Below are positions 1 to 8,287 of a stretch of 64,000 nt of DNA, one piece after another (positions within the stretch are counted from its first letter, which is position 1; each line of letters starts with the position of its first letter). A program made the translations under genes and the position numbers. Below the pieces are notes generated by a model. It made no database searches, was not told the origin of the DNA, and saw only the letters and a program-made list of their open reading frames with translations. Source of the stretch: Roseateles sp. (GTDB taxonomy: Bacteria; Pseudomonadota; Gammaproteobacteria; Burkholderiales; Burkholderiaceae_C); NCBI RefSeq assembly GCF_019237615.1, contig NZ_JAFAGT010000001.1, positions 121,058-185,057 on the forward strand, given 5' to 3'.

Positions 1-986
1 ACCGTGTCGCTGGCCGGCCGCGTGACCTCGAACTCCAGCGCGCCGCTCTGGTTGATGGTGCCTGCGAAGACCGTGTCGCCCGGCGCCTTGTCGACCGGAA
101 TGCTCTCGCCGGTGACGGGCGACTGGTCCACGGCGCCCTGGCCGGCGGTCACCCGGCCGTCCAGCGCGAAGCGCTCGCCCGGCTTCACGCGCACGATGGC
201 GCCCACAGTCACGGTCTTGGCCGCCACGCGGGCCCAGCGGCCGTCGGGCTGGCGCACCTCGGCCTGCTCGGGCGAGAGCGCAAGCAGCCCGGTGATGGCG
301 TTGCGCGCGCGTTCCACCGAACGAGCCTCGATCAGCTCCGCCAGCGAGTACAGCGCCATCACCATGGCGGCCTCGGGCCATTGGCCGATGACGAAGGCGC
401 CGATGACGGCGACCGACATCAGCGCATTGATGTTGAGCTGGCCGCGGGCCAGCGACGACAGTCCCTTGCCGAATACCGCCAGGCCCGACAGCGCGATCGC
501 CACGGCGGCGACGGCCATGCCGGCGGCCTGCCAGGGCAGCCCCTCGGGGGCGAGGAAGTGCAGCAGCTCGGCACCCGCCGCCACCCCCAGGGCCGCCAGC
601 AGGCGCAGGAGCTCGCCGCGCCGGGCCCTGGCCGTGTCCTCGGCCGCGGGCGGCGTGGACAGCGTCTCGGTCTTGAAGCCCGCCTTGGCGATCGCCGCCG
701 TGACCGCGTCCCAGGCAGATGGCGGCGCGTCCACCGTCAGCGCGCGGGCGGGCAGATCGAAGTGCAGGCGGCGCACGGCGGCGAAGCCCTCCAGCGCGCG
801 GCGGATCTGGCCCTCTTCGGTGGGGCAGTCCATGGATGGGATGCGCAGCAGCAGGCCGCCGCCCGGTGCCGGCGATGGCAGCGCCGCGATGGCGGCGCCG
901 TCGCAGCAGCCATGCTCGTGGTGTGAGTGGGGGGCGTGGCCATGCCCCTGGCCATGGGCGGCGTGGGTGTGGTGGTGCGAGCTCAT
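1..986 (-). CDS. cadA: Heavy-metal P1B-type ATPase (Cd/Zn/Pb exporter), 3' part cut by window edge
   Basis: Inner-membrane ATPase that pumps divalent soft metals out of the cytoplasm. The 328 visible residues hold a His-rich N-terminus (residues 4-25, many His plus Cys27-Cys28), one HMA domain with the metal motif MDCPTEE (52-58), the first membrane helices, and the actuator-domain TGES motif (about 292-295). The P domain (DKTGT) lies outside the window. The start at 986 is chosen because the MerR-type -10 box overlaps the only other in-frame ATG (995). It is divergent from a CadR/PbrR-like regulator, which fixes its regulation as metal-inducible. Family call is firm; the exact metal (Cd, Zn or Pb) is inferred from the regulator's cysteines. 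Confidence 0.93.
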   Translation of the reverse strand, partial: MSSHHHTHAAHGQGHGHAPHSHHEHGCCDGAAIAALPSPAPGGGLLLRIPSMDCPTEEGQIRRALEGFAAVRRLHFDLPARALTVDAPPSAWDAVTAAIAKAGFKTETLSTPPAAEDTARARRGELLRLLAALGVAAGAELLHFLAPEGLPWQAAGMAVAAVAIALSGLAVFGKGLSSLARGQLNINALMSVAVIGAFVIGQWPEAAMVMALYSLAELIEARSVERARNAITGLLALSPEQAEVRQPDGRWARVAAKTVTVGAIVRVKPGERFALDGRVTAGQGAVDQSPVTGESIPVDKAPGDTVFAGTINQSGALEFEVTRPASDT

Positions 987-993
987 GAGGGGC

Positions 994-1024
994 ATTGGAA
1001 TCCCTGGAGCAGCTCCAGAGTCAA
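994..1024 (-). promoter_or_regulatory. MerR-type promoter of the metal ATPase
   Basis: Read on the minus strand: -35 TTGACT (1024-1019), a 19-bp spacer, and -10 TCCAAT (999-994). The over-long 19-bp spacer is the hallmark of promoters activated by MerR-family DNA distortion. The predicted start of transcription is about 987, directly at the ATG at 986, so the mRNA would be leaderless or nearly so. Confidence 0.8.
1004..1018. promoter_or_regulatory. MerR-family operator dyad
   Basis: Perfect 7-1-7 inverted repeat CTGGAGC-A-GCTCCAG inside the 19-bp spacer of the ATPase promoter. Position and form match known ZntR/CadR/PbrR operators, so the divergent regulator (1042-1497) is the expected ligand. 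Confidence 0.82.
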
Positions 1025-1041
1025 GTCCCTACACTGGGCCC

Positions 1042-1497
1042 ATGAAGATCGGAGAACTCGCCGCCGCATCGGCCACCGCCGTCGACACCATCCGCTACTA
1101 CGAGCGCGAGGGCCTGCTGCCGGCGCCGGGGCGCACTGCGGGCGGTTTCCGCGTCTACGAGCCTGCCCACCTGGAGCGGCTGCAGTTCATCCGCTACTGC
1201 CGGGGCCTGGACATGTCGCTGGACGAGGTGCGCGTGCTGCTGCGCGTGAAGGACGCGCCGGACGGCGACTGCGGCGACGTGAACGCGCTGCTGGACGAGC
1301 ACATCGGCCATGTGTCGCGGCGCATCCGGGAGCTGCGGGCGCTGGAGACGCAGCTCAAGGACCTGCGCCGGAGCTGCGCCGCGGCGCAGAGCGTGGAGCG
1401 CTGCGGCATTCTCAACGGCCTGGCCGCCGCGGCGCAGGACGGCGCGGCACCGGCCGCCGCGCCGGGCTCGCACCTGCGCTCGGTGCATTCGCACTGA
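1042..1497 (+). CDS. cadR: MerR-family metal-responsive regulator, CadR/PbrR type
   Basis: A 151-residue transcription factor that activates the divergent exporter when metal binds. N-terminal winged helix (residues 1-70, typical MKIGELA and DTIRYYEREGLL), dimerisation coiled coil (about 80-115) and three cysteines C77, C112 and C121, spaced as in PbrR/CadR. A short His-containing tail (SHLRSVHSH) is like that of CadR. The ATG at 1042 is the only start matching the family. No Shine-Dalgarno is visible; a possible -10 (TACACT, 1030-1035) sits 6 bases before the ATG, so this mRNA may also be leaderless. CadR versus PbrR cannot be settled from sequence alone. Confidence 0.9.
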   Translation: MKIGELAAASATAVDTIRYYEREGLLPAPGRTAGGFRVYEPAHLERLQFIRYCRGLDMSLDEVRVLLRVKDAPDGDCGDVNALLDEHIGHVSRRIRELRALETQLKDLRRSCAAAQSVERCGILNGLAAAAQDGAAPAAAPGSHLRSVHSH

Positions 1498-1515
1498 GGC
1501 GGCGCCTGCGGCCGG

Positions 1516-2163
1516 TCAGCGCCGGTTGATGCGCCAGGCCGGCAGCGTCCAGCCCGTCCACAGCGCCAGGCCGCGCAGCAGCACCGCCGTCGCCGCCGCG
1601 GCGCTGATCGTGGCCCATTGCGGCCAGCCGAGCGCCACCACGGCCACCAGCACCCAGCCGCCCACGAAACTGCACAGCGCATAGGGGCGGTGGTCGTGGA
1701 AGGCGGCGGGGATCTCGTTGCAGACGATGTCGCGCAGCACGCCGCCGAACACGGCGGTGATGACGCCCATCAGCACGGCCACGATGGCCGGCATGCCGGC
1801 GTCAAGCGCCACCAGTGCGCCGTTGGCGGTGAACAGGCCCAGGCCCAGCGCGTCGGGCCATTGGATGGCGCGCTCGGTCAGTGCCAGATGGCGGCGGCGC
1901 ATCAGCAGCATGGCTGCGAGGCACAGCCCCATCAGGGCCCACAGCCAGTCGGCGTGCTCGACCCAGAAGAAGGGTCGGCGGTCCAGCAGCACGTCGCGCA
2001 GCGTGCCGCCGCCGAAGGCCGACAGGCCCGCGACGACGCACAGGCCGACGACGTCGAGCTGCTTGCGCGCGCCGGCCAGCAGGCCGGACAGCGCAAAGGC
2101 GAGGGTGGCGGCGATCTCGACGGCCGCCTGCAGGGTGGAGAAGTTGATGACGGGAGGCTTCAT
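1516..2163 (-). CDS. Trimeric intracellular cation (TRIC/YicG, UPF0126) channel-like membrane protein
   Basis: A 215-residue inner-membrane protein with about seven hydrophobic helices and two pseudo-repeated halves, each carrying a Gly-rich segment: FGGGTLRDVLL near residues 51-61 and FGGVLRDIVCNE near 139-150. This duplicated GGxxRD signature is diagnostic of the bacterial TRIC/UPF0126 family, which forms trimeric cation channels; the physiological ion here is unknown. Its start lies 21 bases after the helicase stop on the same strand, so it is probably the last gene of that operon. It converges with the MerR gene, separated by 18 bases. Confidence 0.88.
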   Translation of the reverse strand: MKPPVINFSTLQAAVEIAATLAFALSGLLAGARKQLDVVGLCVVAGLSAFGGGTLRDVLLDRRPFFWVEHADWLWALMGLCLAAMLLMRRRHLALTERAIQWPDALGLGLFTANGALVALDAGMPAIVAVLMGVITAVFGGVLRDIVCNEIPAAFHDHRPYALCSFVGGWVLVAVVALGWPQWATISAAAATAVLLRGLALWTGWTLPAWRINRR

Positions 2164-2184
2164 GTGGGCCGCATCATCGCCCGC

Positions 2185-4131
2185 TCAATCGAGCAACGCC
2201 GCGTCCTTGAGGAATCGGGACGGGCGGCCGGGGTCGAAGGTCATCGTGAGGCGGACCTTGGCGCGCGTCATCGCCACGTACAGCAGGTTGCGGTTCTCGG
2301 CCGATGCGTCGCCGAACTCTCCCCGTGACAGGTGCGGCAGGACGACATGCTCGAACTCCAGCCCCTTGGTCGCCTCGATGCTGGACAGCACGACGCGATC
2401 GCTGGCGCGCAGGCGCCGCCGTGCCTGGTCCATGGCCGAGAACATGCGGAACGCACCAGCCACGCCTGCGCCTTCGTCCACCGCCAGCTGATGAAGCTGC
2501 TGGACGTTGTCTGCCACCTGGGCGGCCTCGTCGCGGCGCACGAATACGCGGGCGGCGAGCTTCGGCAGGTCCAGCAGGGTCAGGAACGAGGCCTCGAAAG
2601 CCTCGAAGTCGTCCTTGCGCAGCAGCGCCATCGCGGCCTCCAGCTGCCGCCGCGCCGCGGCGTTTGCGCCGCGCAGCGCATGGCCGTCGATGAAGCTGCG
2701 AGTCGAGTCGACGTCGGTCGCGGCCTGCGCCACCGCGACGCGCTGGGCCTCGCTGGCGTCCAGGTGGCGCAGCTCCAGGCTGTCGACGCGGGCGCCTGAG
2801 AACAGCAACCAGGCGTCGAGCAGGCGGGCGCGCTGGGCGGCGTCCTCGAAGCCGGTGTAGTCGCCCTGTGCGTGGGCGTACAGGCCGCGCACCAGCAGCG
2901 TCTCCGGCCGCTCCAGATAGGGCGCGAATCCCACCGCGCCATAGGGCAGGCCCAGGCGCAGCAGCTCGTGTTCGATGCGCACCGAATGCGCCGCATGGCG
3001 CAGCAGCACGCACAGGCTGCCGGACGCCGGCTGCTGCAGATGGGCCTGTGCCTGGCGGGCGATGAAGGCGGCGGCCACGCGGGGTGACTCGCAGCGCTCC
3101 AGCCGGATGTCGGTGTGCAGCGCCGCGTCGGCCGCGTAGGGCTTGCGGGCCAGCGCGCCGACGTGGGCGGCGAGCTGCGGGCTGAAGCGATGGCTCAGCG
3201 TCAGAGGCAGCACTTCGGGCGTGCCGATCTCGGCGCGGAAATGCTCGTGCATGAAACCGGCCTCGGCGCCGGTCTGCGCATGGATAACCTGATCGCGGTC
3301 GCCCACGCCAACGAAGGCGGCGCGCGGATGGGCCGCGAGCACGGCCTTGAGCACCGTGAAGGCGGCGCGGTTGACGTCGTGCATCTCATCCACGCAGATC
3401 AGCGTGAGGCCTTGCCGCAGTGCCGTGTCGCCGGCGTCGATCTCGCCGCTCATCAGCGCGCGAGCCAGGTCGTAGGTGGCGTCACCCTGGAAGCGGAACT
3501 CGGGTCGGTCCGGGTGGCCGCCGCGGCGGATGAACTCGTAGCAGGCCCAGGCGCGCATCGCCAGGTAGCCGAATCCCAGTTCCTCGGCCAGCGCAGGCGT
3601 CATGCGTTCCTCGGGAGGCTGGTACTCCATCACCATGCGTCCCTTGAGCACGTCGAAGGTCTTCAGCAAGCCCTCGACCAGGTCGGCCGGCTGGGCCTCG
3701 GCCATCAGCTCTTCGGGGTGGCGCTCTTCCGGCAGCGACTGGGCGCGCTCGATGGCCCGCACCACATACGGCCTGACCTGCTCGGGCGCCGTGACGACGC
3801 GGGTCTGCGTGCCCTCAGCGGCCTCCAGCACGGCCCCGCTGAAGGCCTCGAAACTCTGCAGTCGCAGCTGCTGCACCGTGGCCCTGGGCACGCCGATGTG
3901 GGCCAGCCGCTCCTTCAGCGCCGCGACGGCCGGCGCCGTGCAGGTGAGGGCCAGCACGCTTTCCGGCGGCGCGCCGCGCTGCAGCGCCTGCGCGATGCGC
4001 AGGGCCAGCGTCGTCGTCTTCGCCGCGCCGGCGTTGGCCTCCACGAGCAGCAGGCGGGTCTTCAGCAACTGGATGGCGAGCTGTTCGGCGCTCGGCGTGA
4101 TGTGGATGGGCTGGAACGGGACGTCGCGCAT
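2185..4131 (-). CDS. UvrD/Rep-like superfamily 1 ATP-dependent helicase
   Basis: A 648-residue DNA helicase-like ATPase. Walker A region at 31-42 (EANAGAAKTTTL, Ala where many UvrD proteins have Gly before Lys), motif Ia around 61-75, Walker B at 244-252 (LICVDEMHD instead of the usual DEFQD), motif V KGLEF at 589-593 and motif VI VAMTRAK near 619-625. The order of motifs is that of UvrD/PcrA, but it is shorter than UvrD (about 720) and not an obvious orthologue of UvrD, Rep or RecB. It lies 36 bases downstream of the lipoprotein gene and 21 bases upstream of the TRIC gene. Role in repair or conflict resolution is inference. Confidence 0.82.
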   Translation of the reverse strand: MRDVPFQPIHITPSAEQLAIQLLKTRLLLVEANAGAAKTTTLALRIAQALQRGAPPESVLALTCTAPAVAALKERLAHIGVPRATVQQLRLQSFEAFSGAVLEAAEGTQTRVVTAPEQVRPYVVRAIERAQSLPEERHPEELMAEAQPADLVEGLLKTFDVLKGRMVMEYQPPEERMTPALAEELGFGYLAMRAWACYEFIRRGGHPDRPEFRFQGDATYDLARALMSGEIDAGDTALRQGLTLICVDEMHDVNRAAFTVLKAVLAAHPRAAFVGVGDRDQVIHAQTGAEAGFMHEHFRAEIGTPEVLPLTLSHRFSPQLAAHVGALARKPYAADAALHTDIRLERCESPRVAAAFIARQAQAHLQQPASGSLCVLLRHAAHSVRIEHELLRLGLPYGAVGFAPYLERPETLLVRGLYAHAQGDYTGFEDAAQRARLLDAWLLFSGARVDSLELRHLDASEAQRVAVAQAATDVDSTRSFIDGHALRGANAAARRQLEAAMALLRKDDFEAFEASFLTLLDLPKLAARVFVRRDEAAQVADNVQQLHQLAVDEGAGVAGAFRMFSAMDQARRRLRASDRVVLSSIEATKGLEFEHVVLPHLSRGEFGDASAENRNLLYVAMTRAKVRLTMTFDPGRPSRFLKDAALLD

Positions 4132-4167
4132 GGGCCGGATTGTCCGACGCCACCAATGCCGCGCGGT

Positions 4168-4707
4168 TCACGTCGACATCGATGGTGGCCGGCTCGAAAG
4201 CTTTCTCAAGTGCTCACGAGCCAGCGCGCGCCAATCTCGTTCAGGCTCCAGCCCCAAGGCCTTGATGGCGTCGTGCAGCACTCGATAGAGCGCCCAGGGT
4301 GGCGTCGCGCTCGTTTCGTCCCACTGCATCTGGCTGCAGGCGAAGCAGATCCGCATCGTGCTGCGCAATCTGCCCTTGGTGTGGAAATGGATGGTGTGGT
4401 GCGGTTCGAAGATGCAGGCCGGAACAGCGTCCTGGGTCTTCGAATCCAGCCGCTCGATGGATTGAAGGAGGGTGGCCTTCTGTGCCGGGCTCAGCTCAAC
4501 CGTCCGGTACACCACGGTGCCCGGCAGCAGCGACTTGCCCTGATTCATGTCGTAGGCGTCCAGTTCGAAGGAGTGCTCCGTGACGACGATGCGACCCGAA
4601 TCGTGGATAGCGGCGATCAGGGCCGCAAGGTAGCTTGCGCCCTGCTCGTCCCGGCGTGAGCAGGCGGCGACGGGCACGAGCGCAGCAAGCAGGGACCGAC
4701 GCTTCAT
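4168..4707 (-). CDS. Conserved lipoprotein of unknown function
   Basis: 179 residues starting at the ATG at 4707, which overlaps the upstream stop as ATGA. The N-terminus MKRRSLLAALVPVAAC is a lipoprotein signal with lipobox VAAC (Cys16). The mature part has a motif FEPHHTIHFH followed by ICFACSQ, resembling widespread hypothetical proteins with a xxPRHxI...ICFxCxQ pattern; I know no assigned function. Residues near the C-terminus (LEPERDWRALAREHL) look helical. It is in a minus-strand operon with two substrate-binding proteins and a small membrane protein, so an envelope role is likely but unproven. An upstream in-frame extension to 4992 is only the shadow of the neighbouring gene. Confidence 0.72.
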   Translation of the reverse strand: MKRRSLLAALVPVAACSRRDEQGASYLAALIAAIHDSGRIVVTEHSFELDAYDMNQGKSLLPGTVVYRTVELSPAQKATLLQSIERLDSKTQDAVPACIFEPHHTIHFHTKGRLRSTMRICFACSQMQWDETSATPPWALYRVLHDAIKALGLEPERDWRALAREHLRKLSSRPPSMST

Positions 4708-5084
4708 CGGGCGAGCGCCTGGTGTTCGCACTGCATCCCTGAGGTATTCCAGCGGCCACCGGTGTCCAGGCAGCGATCCACCTGAAGGTATTCGTAGGCG
4801 CAAGGAGGAATGGTCAGCGCGACAGCGGCGACAGCCAGCGCCAAGGTGGTGCGGCGCAGTGCGGGAATCTCCCGTATGGCCCTGAACGCGGCGTATCCGC
4901 CCAGCGCCGTCGAAGCGGCCCAGGCCAGTTGCTTCAGGGACCTGAGTGCCCAGCCCTGCGGATACGGGTCGGGCGGGCCGGCAGACATCCACGCGGAGAA
5001 CGCGGCGCCGTTGACGAGGAGCAGTGCCGCCGCGATGGCAGTGCCGAGCACCAGCCAGGCAAGCACGGGCAGCAGCCAGGGCAT
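4704..5084 (-). CDS. Small membrane protein of unknown function with C-terminal CLDxGGRWN motif
   Basis: 126 residues from ATG 5084, or 132 from GTG 5102, which overlaps the upstream TGA as GTGA; the overlap makes GTG a serious alternative. Three hydrophobic segments (about residues 4-30, 53-70, 80-98), then a C-terminal tail DRCLDTGGRWN...C with two cysteines, a motif seen in many proteobacterial hypothetical proteins, probably periplasmic and disulphide-bonded. The stop overlaps the lipoprotein start (ATGA), so the two are translationally coupled. I do not recognise a named family. Confidence 0.65.
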   Translation of the reverse strand: MPWLLPVLAWLVLGTAIAAALLLVNGAAFSAWMSAGPPDPYPQGWALRSLKQLAWAASTALGGYAAFRAIREIPALRRTTLALAVAAVALTIPPCAYEYLQVDRCLDTGGRWNTSGMQCEHQALAR

Positions 5085-5098
5085 GCTGCGCTGCGGTG

Positions 5099-6664
5099 TC
5101 ACCTCACCGTCGCCCACTTCGCCTGAGGCGCGTCGTTGGCCGAATGCGGCAGGCTCACGCCGGCCTTCATCGCCCAGGGCCGCACCTGGTGGTGGATGGG
5201 GATGAACAGTAACTCGTCGCGCGTGCGCTTGAGCGCCTCCTGCATCAGCGCCAGGCGCCTGGGCACGTCGGTCTCGACCTTCATCTGCTGCACCAGCGCG
5301 TCGACCCTTGCGTCGCTGACGCGCGAGTAGTTGCCCTTGCCGTCGGCGCCGCTGGTCTTGGTGTGGACGATGTCCTGCAGCGTGTACTGCGCGTCGAAGG
5401 TCGTCACACCCCAGCCATACAGGTAGAGCGGCAGCTCGTAGCGCTGCATCGCCGCCGAATGCTGGGTCATGGGGTGCGTCGTCAGCTTGGCCTTGATGCC
5501 GATGCGGGCCCACATGGACACCACGGCCTGGCAGATCTCCTCGTCGTTGACGTAGCGGTCGTTCGGGCAGGCCAGCGGCACGTCGAAGCCGTCGGCATAG
5601 CCGGCCTCCGACAGCAGCTGCCGGGCGCGAGCGACGTCGGGCTTGGCCACCCTGTCCAGGTCGGCCGACCAGCCATAGGCCACCGGCGCCACCATGAGGG
5701 CTGCCGGAATCGACAGACCGCGCATCAGGCTGCGCTTGATGGCCTCGCGGTCGATGGCCAGAGACATGGCCTCACGCACGCGGCGGTCCTTGAAGGGGTT
5801 CCTGCCCTTCACGCTCGAGCCCCTGATCTCGTCGCTGCCGAGGTCCAGCGCGAAGAAGATGGTGCGGTTCTCCGGACCGTCGATGACCTTGAGGCGCGGG
5901 TCGGTCTTGAGCTTGGCGACGTCCTGGGGCGGCAAGTCGGTCAGCAGGTCCAGGTCGCCGGAGAGCAGGGCGGCCACGCGCGTCGCGTCGGACTTGATCG
6001 GCAGGTAAATCACCTCGCTGATGTTGCCCCTGGGCCTGTCCCACCAGTCCTTGTTGGCCACCAGGGTGATCTTCTGGTCCGGCTGCCAGCCGACGATCCT
6101 GAACGGCCCTGTGCCCATGGCGTTGCGCGAGGCGTAGGTGTCCTCCTTGGCCTTGAAGTCCTGCGGGTTCTCGGAGCGGTTCTTGGCCGCCCAGGCCTTG
6201 CTGAGGATGCGCACATAGGTCAGGTTGCGCGTCAGCACGGGGTTGGGGCCATCGAGGAGGAAGTCCACGGTGAACTCGTCGATCTTCCTCACGTCCTTGA
6301 TGCCGGAGGCGTAGATGACCATGTTGCTGGCCGGATGCTTGATGCGCTGCAGGCTGAAGACCACGTCGTCGGCAGTGAAAAGCGTGCCGTCGTGGAACTT
6401 CACGCCGCGGCGCAGGTCGAAGCGCAGCTGAGTGGGCGTGACATAGGTCCATTTCGTCGCCAGCGCCGGCTCGACCTCGAACTTCTCGGTGTAGCGCGTC
6501 AGGCCCTCGTAGGCATAGCCCGTGATCGTCGACGTGGCCGAGTGGTTCTGCGAATGCGGGTCCAGCGTCTGGATGTCGTTCTGCGCGGCCCAGCGCAGCG
6601 TGCCGGCCATGGCCAGGCCGCTGGTCAGCAGCCAGGCGGCCGTAAAGGTCGTCAGCAGCTTCAT
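5099..6664 (-). CDS. ABC-type extracellular solute-binding protein family 5 (copy 2)
   Basis: 521 residues. Sec signal peptide 1-20 (cleavage after GLAMA), then the SBP_bac_5 fold typical of peptide/opine/nickel-binding proteins: LRWAAQNDIQTLDPHSQ near the N-terminus, GVKFHDG...FTADDVVFS, and RNPFKDRRVREAMSLAIDREAI in the central family signature. The ATG at 6664 overlaps the stop of the paralogue upstream (ATGA). It is clearly a tandem duplicate of the 6661-8229 gene. No permease or ATPase genes are nearby, so it either serves a transporter encoded elsewhere or has a non-transport role. Substrate unknown. Confidence 0.88.
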   Translation of the reverse strand: MKLLTTFTAAWLLTSGLAMAGTLRWAAQNDIQTLDPHSQNHSATSTITGYAYEGLTRYTEKFEVEPALATKWTYVTPTQLRFDLRRGVKFHDGTLFTADDVVFSLQRIKHPASNMVIYASGIKDVRKIDEFTVDFLLDGPNPVLTRNLTYVRILSKAWAAKNRSENPQDFKAKEDTYASRNAMGTGPFRIVGWQPDQKITLVANKDWWDRPRGNISEVIYLPIKSDATRVAALLSGDLDLLTDLPPQDVAKLKTDPRLKVIDGPENRTIFFALDLGSDEIRGSSVKGRNPFKDRRVREAMSLAIDREAIKRSLMRGLSIPAALMVAPVAYGWSADLDRVAKPDVARARQLLSEAGYADGFDVPLACPNDRYVNDEEICQAVVSMWARIGIKAKLTTHPMTQHSAAMQRYELPLYLYGWGVTTFDAQYTLQDIVHTKTSGADGKGNYSRVSDARVDALVQQMKVETDVPRRLALMQEALKRTRDELLFIPIHHQVRPWAMKAGVSLPHSANDAPQAKWATVR

Positions 6665-8229
6665 TTGATCGTCGTGTAGCGGGCTTCGAAGTAGTCGTTG
6701 GAGCGGTGCAGCGTGTCCACGCCTGGCTTCATCGCCCAGGGCCGGATCTGGTGGTGGATGGGGATGAAGAGGAACTCGTCGCGGATGCGCAGCAGCGCCT
6801 CCTTGATCAGTGCATTGCGCGTGGGCACGTCGGGTTCGAACTTGATCTTCTGGATCAGCTCGTCCAGCCTGGCGTCGCTGACCTTGCCGAAGTTGAAGTT
6901 GCCGTCGGCGCCATTGGTGCGCGTGTGGCCCCAGGCCTGCAGCGCATACAGCGCGTCGTAGGTGGAGACGCCCCAGCCCAGCATGTAGAAGGGCGACTCG
7001 CCGCGCTGGAAGGTCTGGCTGTGCGTGGAGAAGGGTGCCGCGATGAGGCGCACCTTGACGCCGACTTTGGCCCACATGGACACCGCGGCCTGGCAGACCT
7101 GCTCGTCGTTCACGTAGCGGTTGTTGGGGCAGTGCAGCGGCACCTCGAAGCCCTGCGGGTAGCCGGCCTCGGCCAGCAGCCGGCGAGCCTTGTCGAGGTC
7201 GGGCTTGAGCGGGGCGTCCAGCGCCGCGTCGTAGCCGTTGACGCCCGGCGGCACCATCAGCGCCGCCGGCACCGACAGGCCGCGCATGATGCTGCGCTTG
7301 ATGGCCTCGCGGTCCAGCGCCAGGTTCATGGCCTCGCGCACACGCTTGTCCTTGAAGGGGTTCTTGCCCTTCACACTGGATTCGCGCAGCTCGTCGCTGC
7401 CCTCGTCCATGACGAAGAAGACGGTGCGGATCTCGGGGCCTTCCAGCAGCTTGACCTTGCCCGCCTCCTTGAGTTTGAAGAAGTCCTGTGGCGGCAGATC
7501 GGTGACGATGTCCACGTCGCCCGACAGCAGGGCCGCCACGCGGGTCGGCGCAGACTTGATCGGCAAGTAGCTCAGCTCGGTGATGTTGCCCGCGTTCCTG
7601 TCCCACCAGTCCTTGTTGGCCACCATCTTCACGGCCTGGTCGGGCTGCCAGCTCACCAGCTTGTAGGGGCCGGTGCCGTTGGCGTTGCGCGACGCGTAGT
7701 TCTCTTCCTTGGCCTTGTAGTCCTGCGTGCTGGTCGCGTTGTTCTTCACCGACCAGACCTTGCTCATGATCGGGAAGGCGATGATGTTCTGCAGCAGCAT
7801 GGGCGTGGGTGCCTCGAGCAGGAAGTCGACCGTGTGGTCGTCGATCTTCCTGACTTCCTTGATGCCCGACACATAGGTCTGCTTGGTGCCCTGGGGCTGC
7901 GTGATGCGGCCGAAGCTGAAGACGACGTCATCCGCGGTGAATGGCGAGCCGTCGTGGAATTTGACGCCGCGGCGCAGGTCGAAGCGCACCTGCGTCTGCG
8001 AGACATAGGTCCACTTGGTCGCCAGCGAAGGCTCGGGCCGGTAGTTCTGGCCCAGGCGCGTCAGGCCCTCGTAGAGGTGGGTGCCGATGACGTTGGAGGG
8101 GTTGTGATCCTGGGAGTGGGGGTCCAGCGTCAGGATGTCGTTCTGCGCGGCCCAGCGCAGCGGGGCGGCCATGGCCGCGGACAGCGTCAGCGTGGCGAGC
8201 AGGGGCAGCAGTCGGAGGGCGGATGGCAT
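6661..8229 (-). CDS. ABC-type extracellular solute-binding protein family 5 (copy 1)
   Basis: 522 residues from ATG 8229, preceded by the minus-strand Shine-Dalgarno GAGGAAG. Signal peptide 1-21 (cleavage after SAAMA). The mature protein begins with a family-5 N-terminal strand (PLRWAAQNDILTLDP), has the GVKFHDGSPFTADDVVFS segment and the central KNPFKDKRVREAMNLALDRE signature. It is paralogous to the next gene, to which it is joined by an ATGA overlap. A longer in-frame reading to 8373 only covers the Cys-rich neighbour. Likely periplasmic binding of a peptide-like solute; substrate cannot be read from sequence. Confidence 0.88.
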   Translation of the reverse strand: MPSALRLLPLLATLTLSAAMAAPLRWAAQNDILTLDPHSQDHNPSNVIGTHLYEGLTRLGQNYRPEPSLATKWTYVSQTQVRFDLRRGVKFHDGSPFTADDVVFSFGRITQPQGTKQTYVSGIKEVRKIDDHTVDFLLEAPTPMLLQNIIAFPIMSKVWSVKNNATSTQDYKAKEENYASRNANGTGPYKLVSWQPDQAVKMVANKDWWDRNAGNITELSYLPIKSAPTRVAALLSGDVDIVTDLPPQDFFKLKEAGKVKLLEGPEIRTVFFVMDEGSDELRESSVKGKNPFKDKRVREAMNLALDREAIKRSIMRGLSVPAALMVPPGVNGYDAALDAPLKPDLDKARRLLAEAGYPQGFEVPLHCPNNRYVNDEQVCQAAVSMWAKVGVKVRLIAAPFSTHSQTFQRGESPFYMLGWGVSTYDALYALQAWGHTRTNGADGNFNFGKVSDARLDELIQKIKFEPDVPTRNALIKEALLRIRDEFLFIPIHHQIRPWAMKPGVDTLHRSNDYFEARYTTIK

Positions 8230-8287
8230 GCGGCTTCCTCGGTACGGCAGAAGCCAAAAAATGTAGTCGCCAGCTCCGGCAGCAGGG

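Noticed and set aside
986..995. ATG at 995 as start of the metal ATPase
   Set aside because: It overlaps the -10 box of the MerR-type promoter, so it could not be on the transcript.
4..1497. 497-residue plus-strand frame running through the ATPase into the MerR gene
   Set aside because: The first 1040 bases are antisense to the P-type ATPase, whose minus-strand motifs (MDCPTEE, TGES) are unmistakable. Only the part from 1042 is real.
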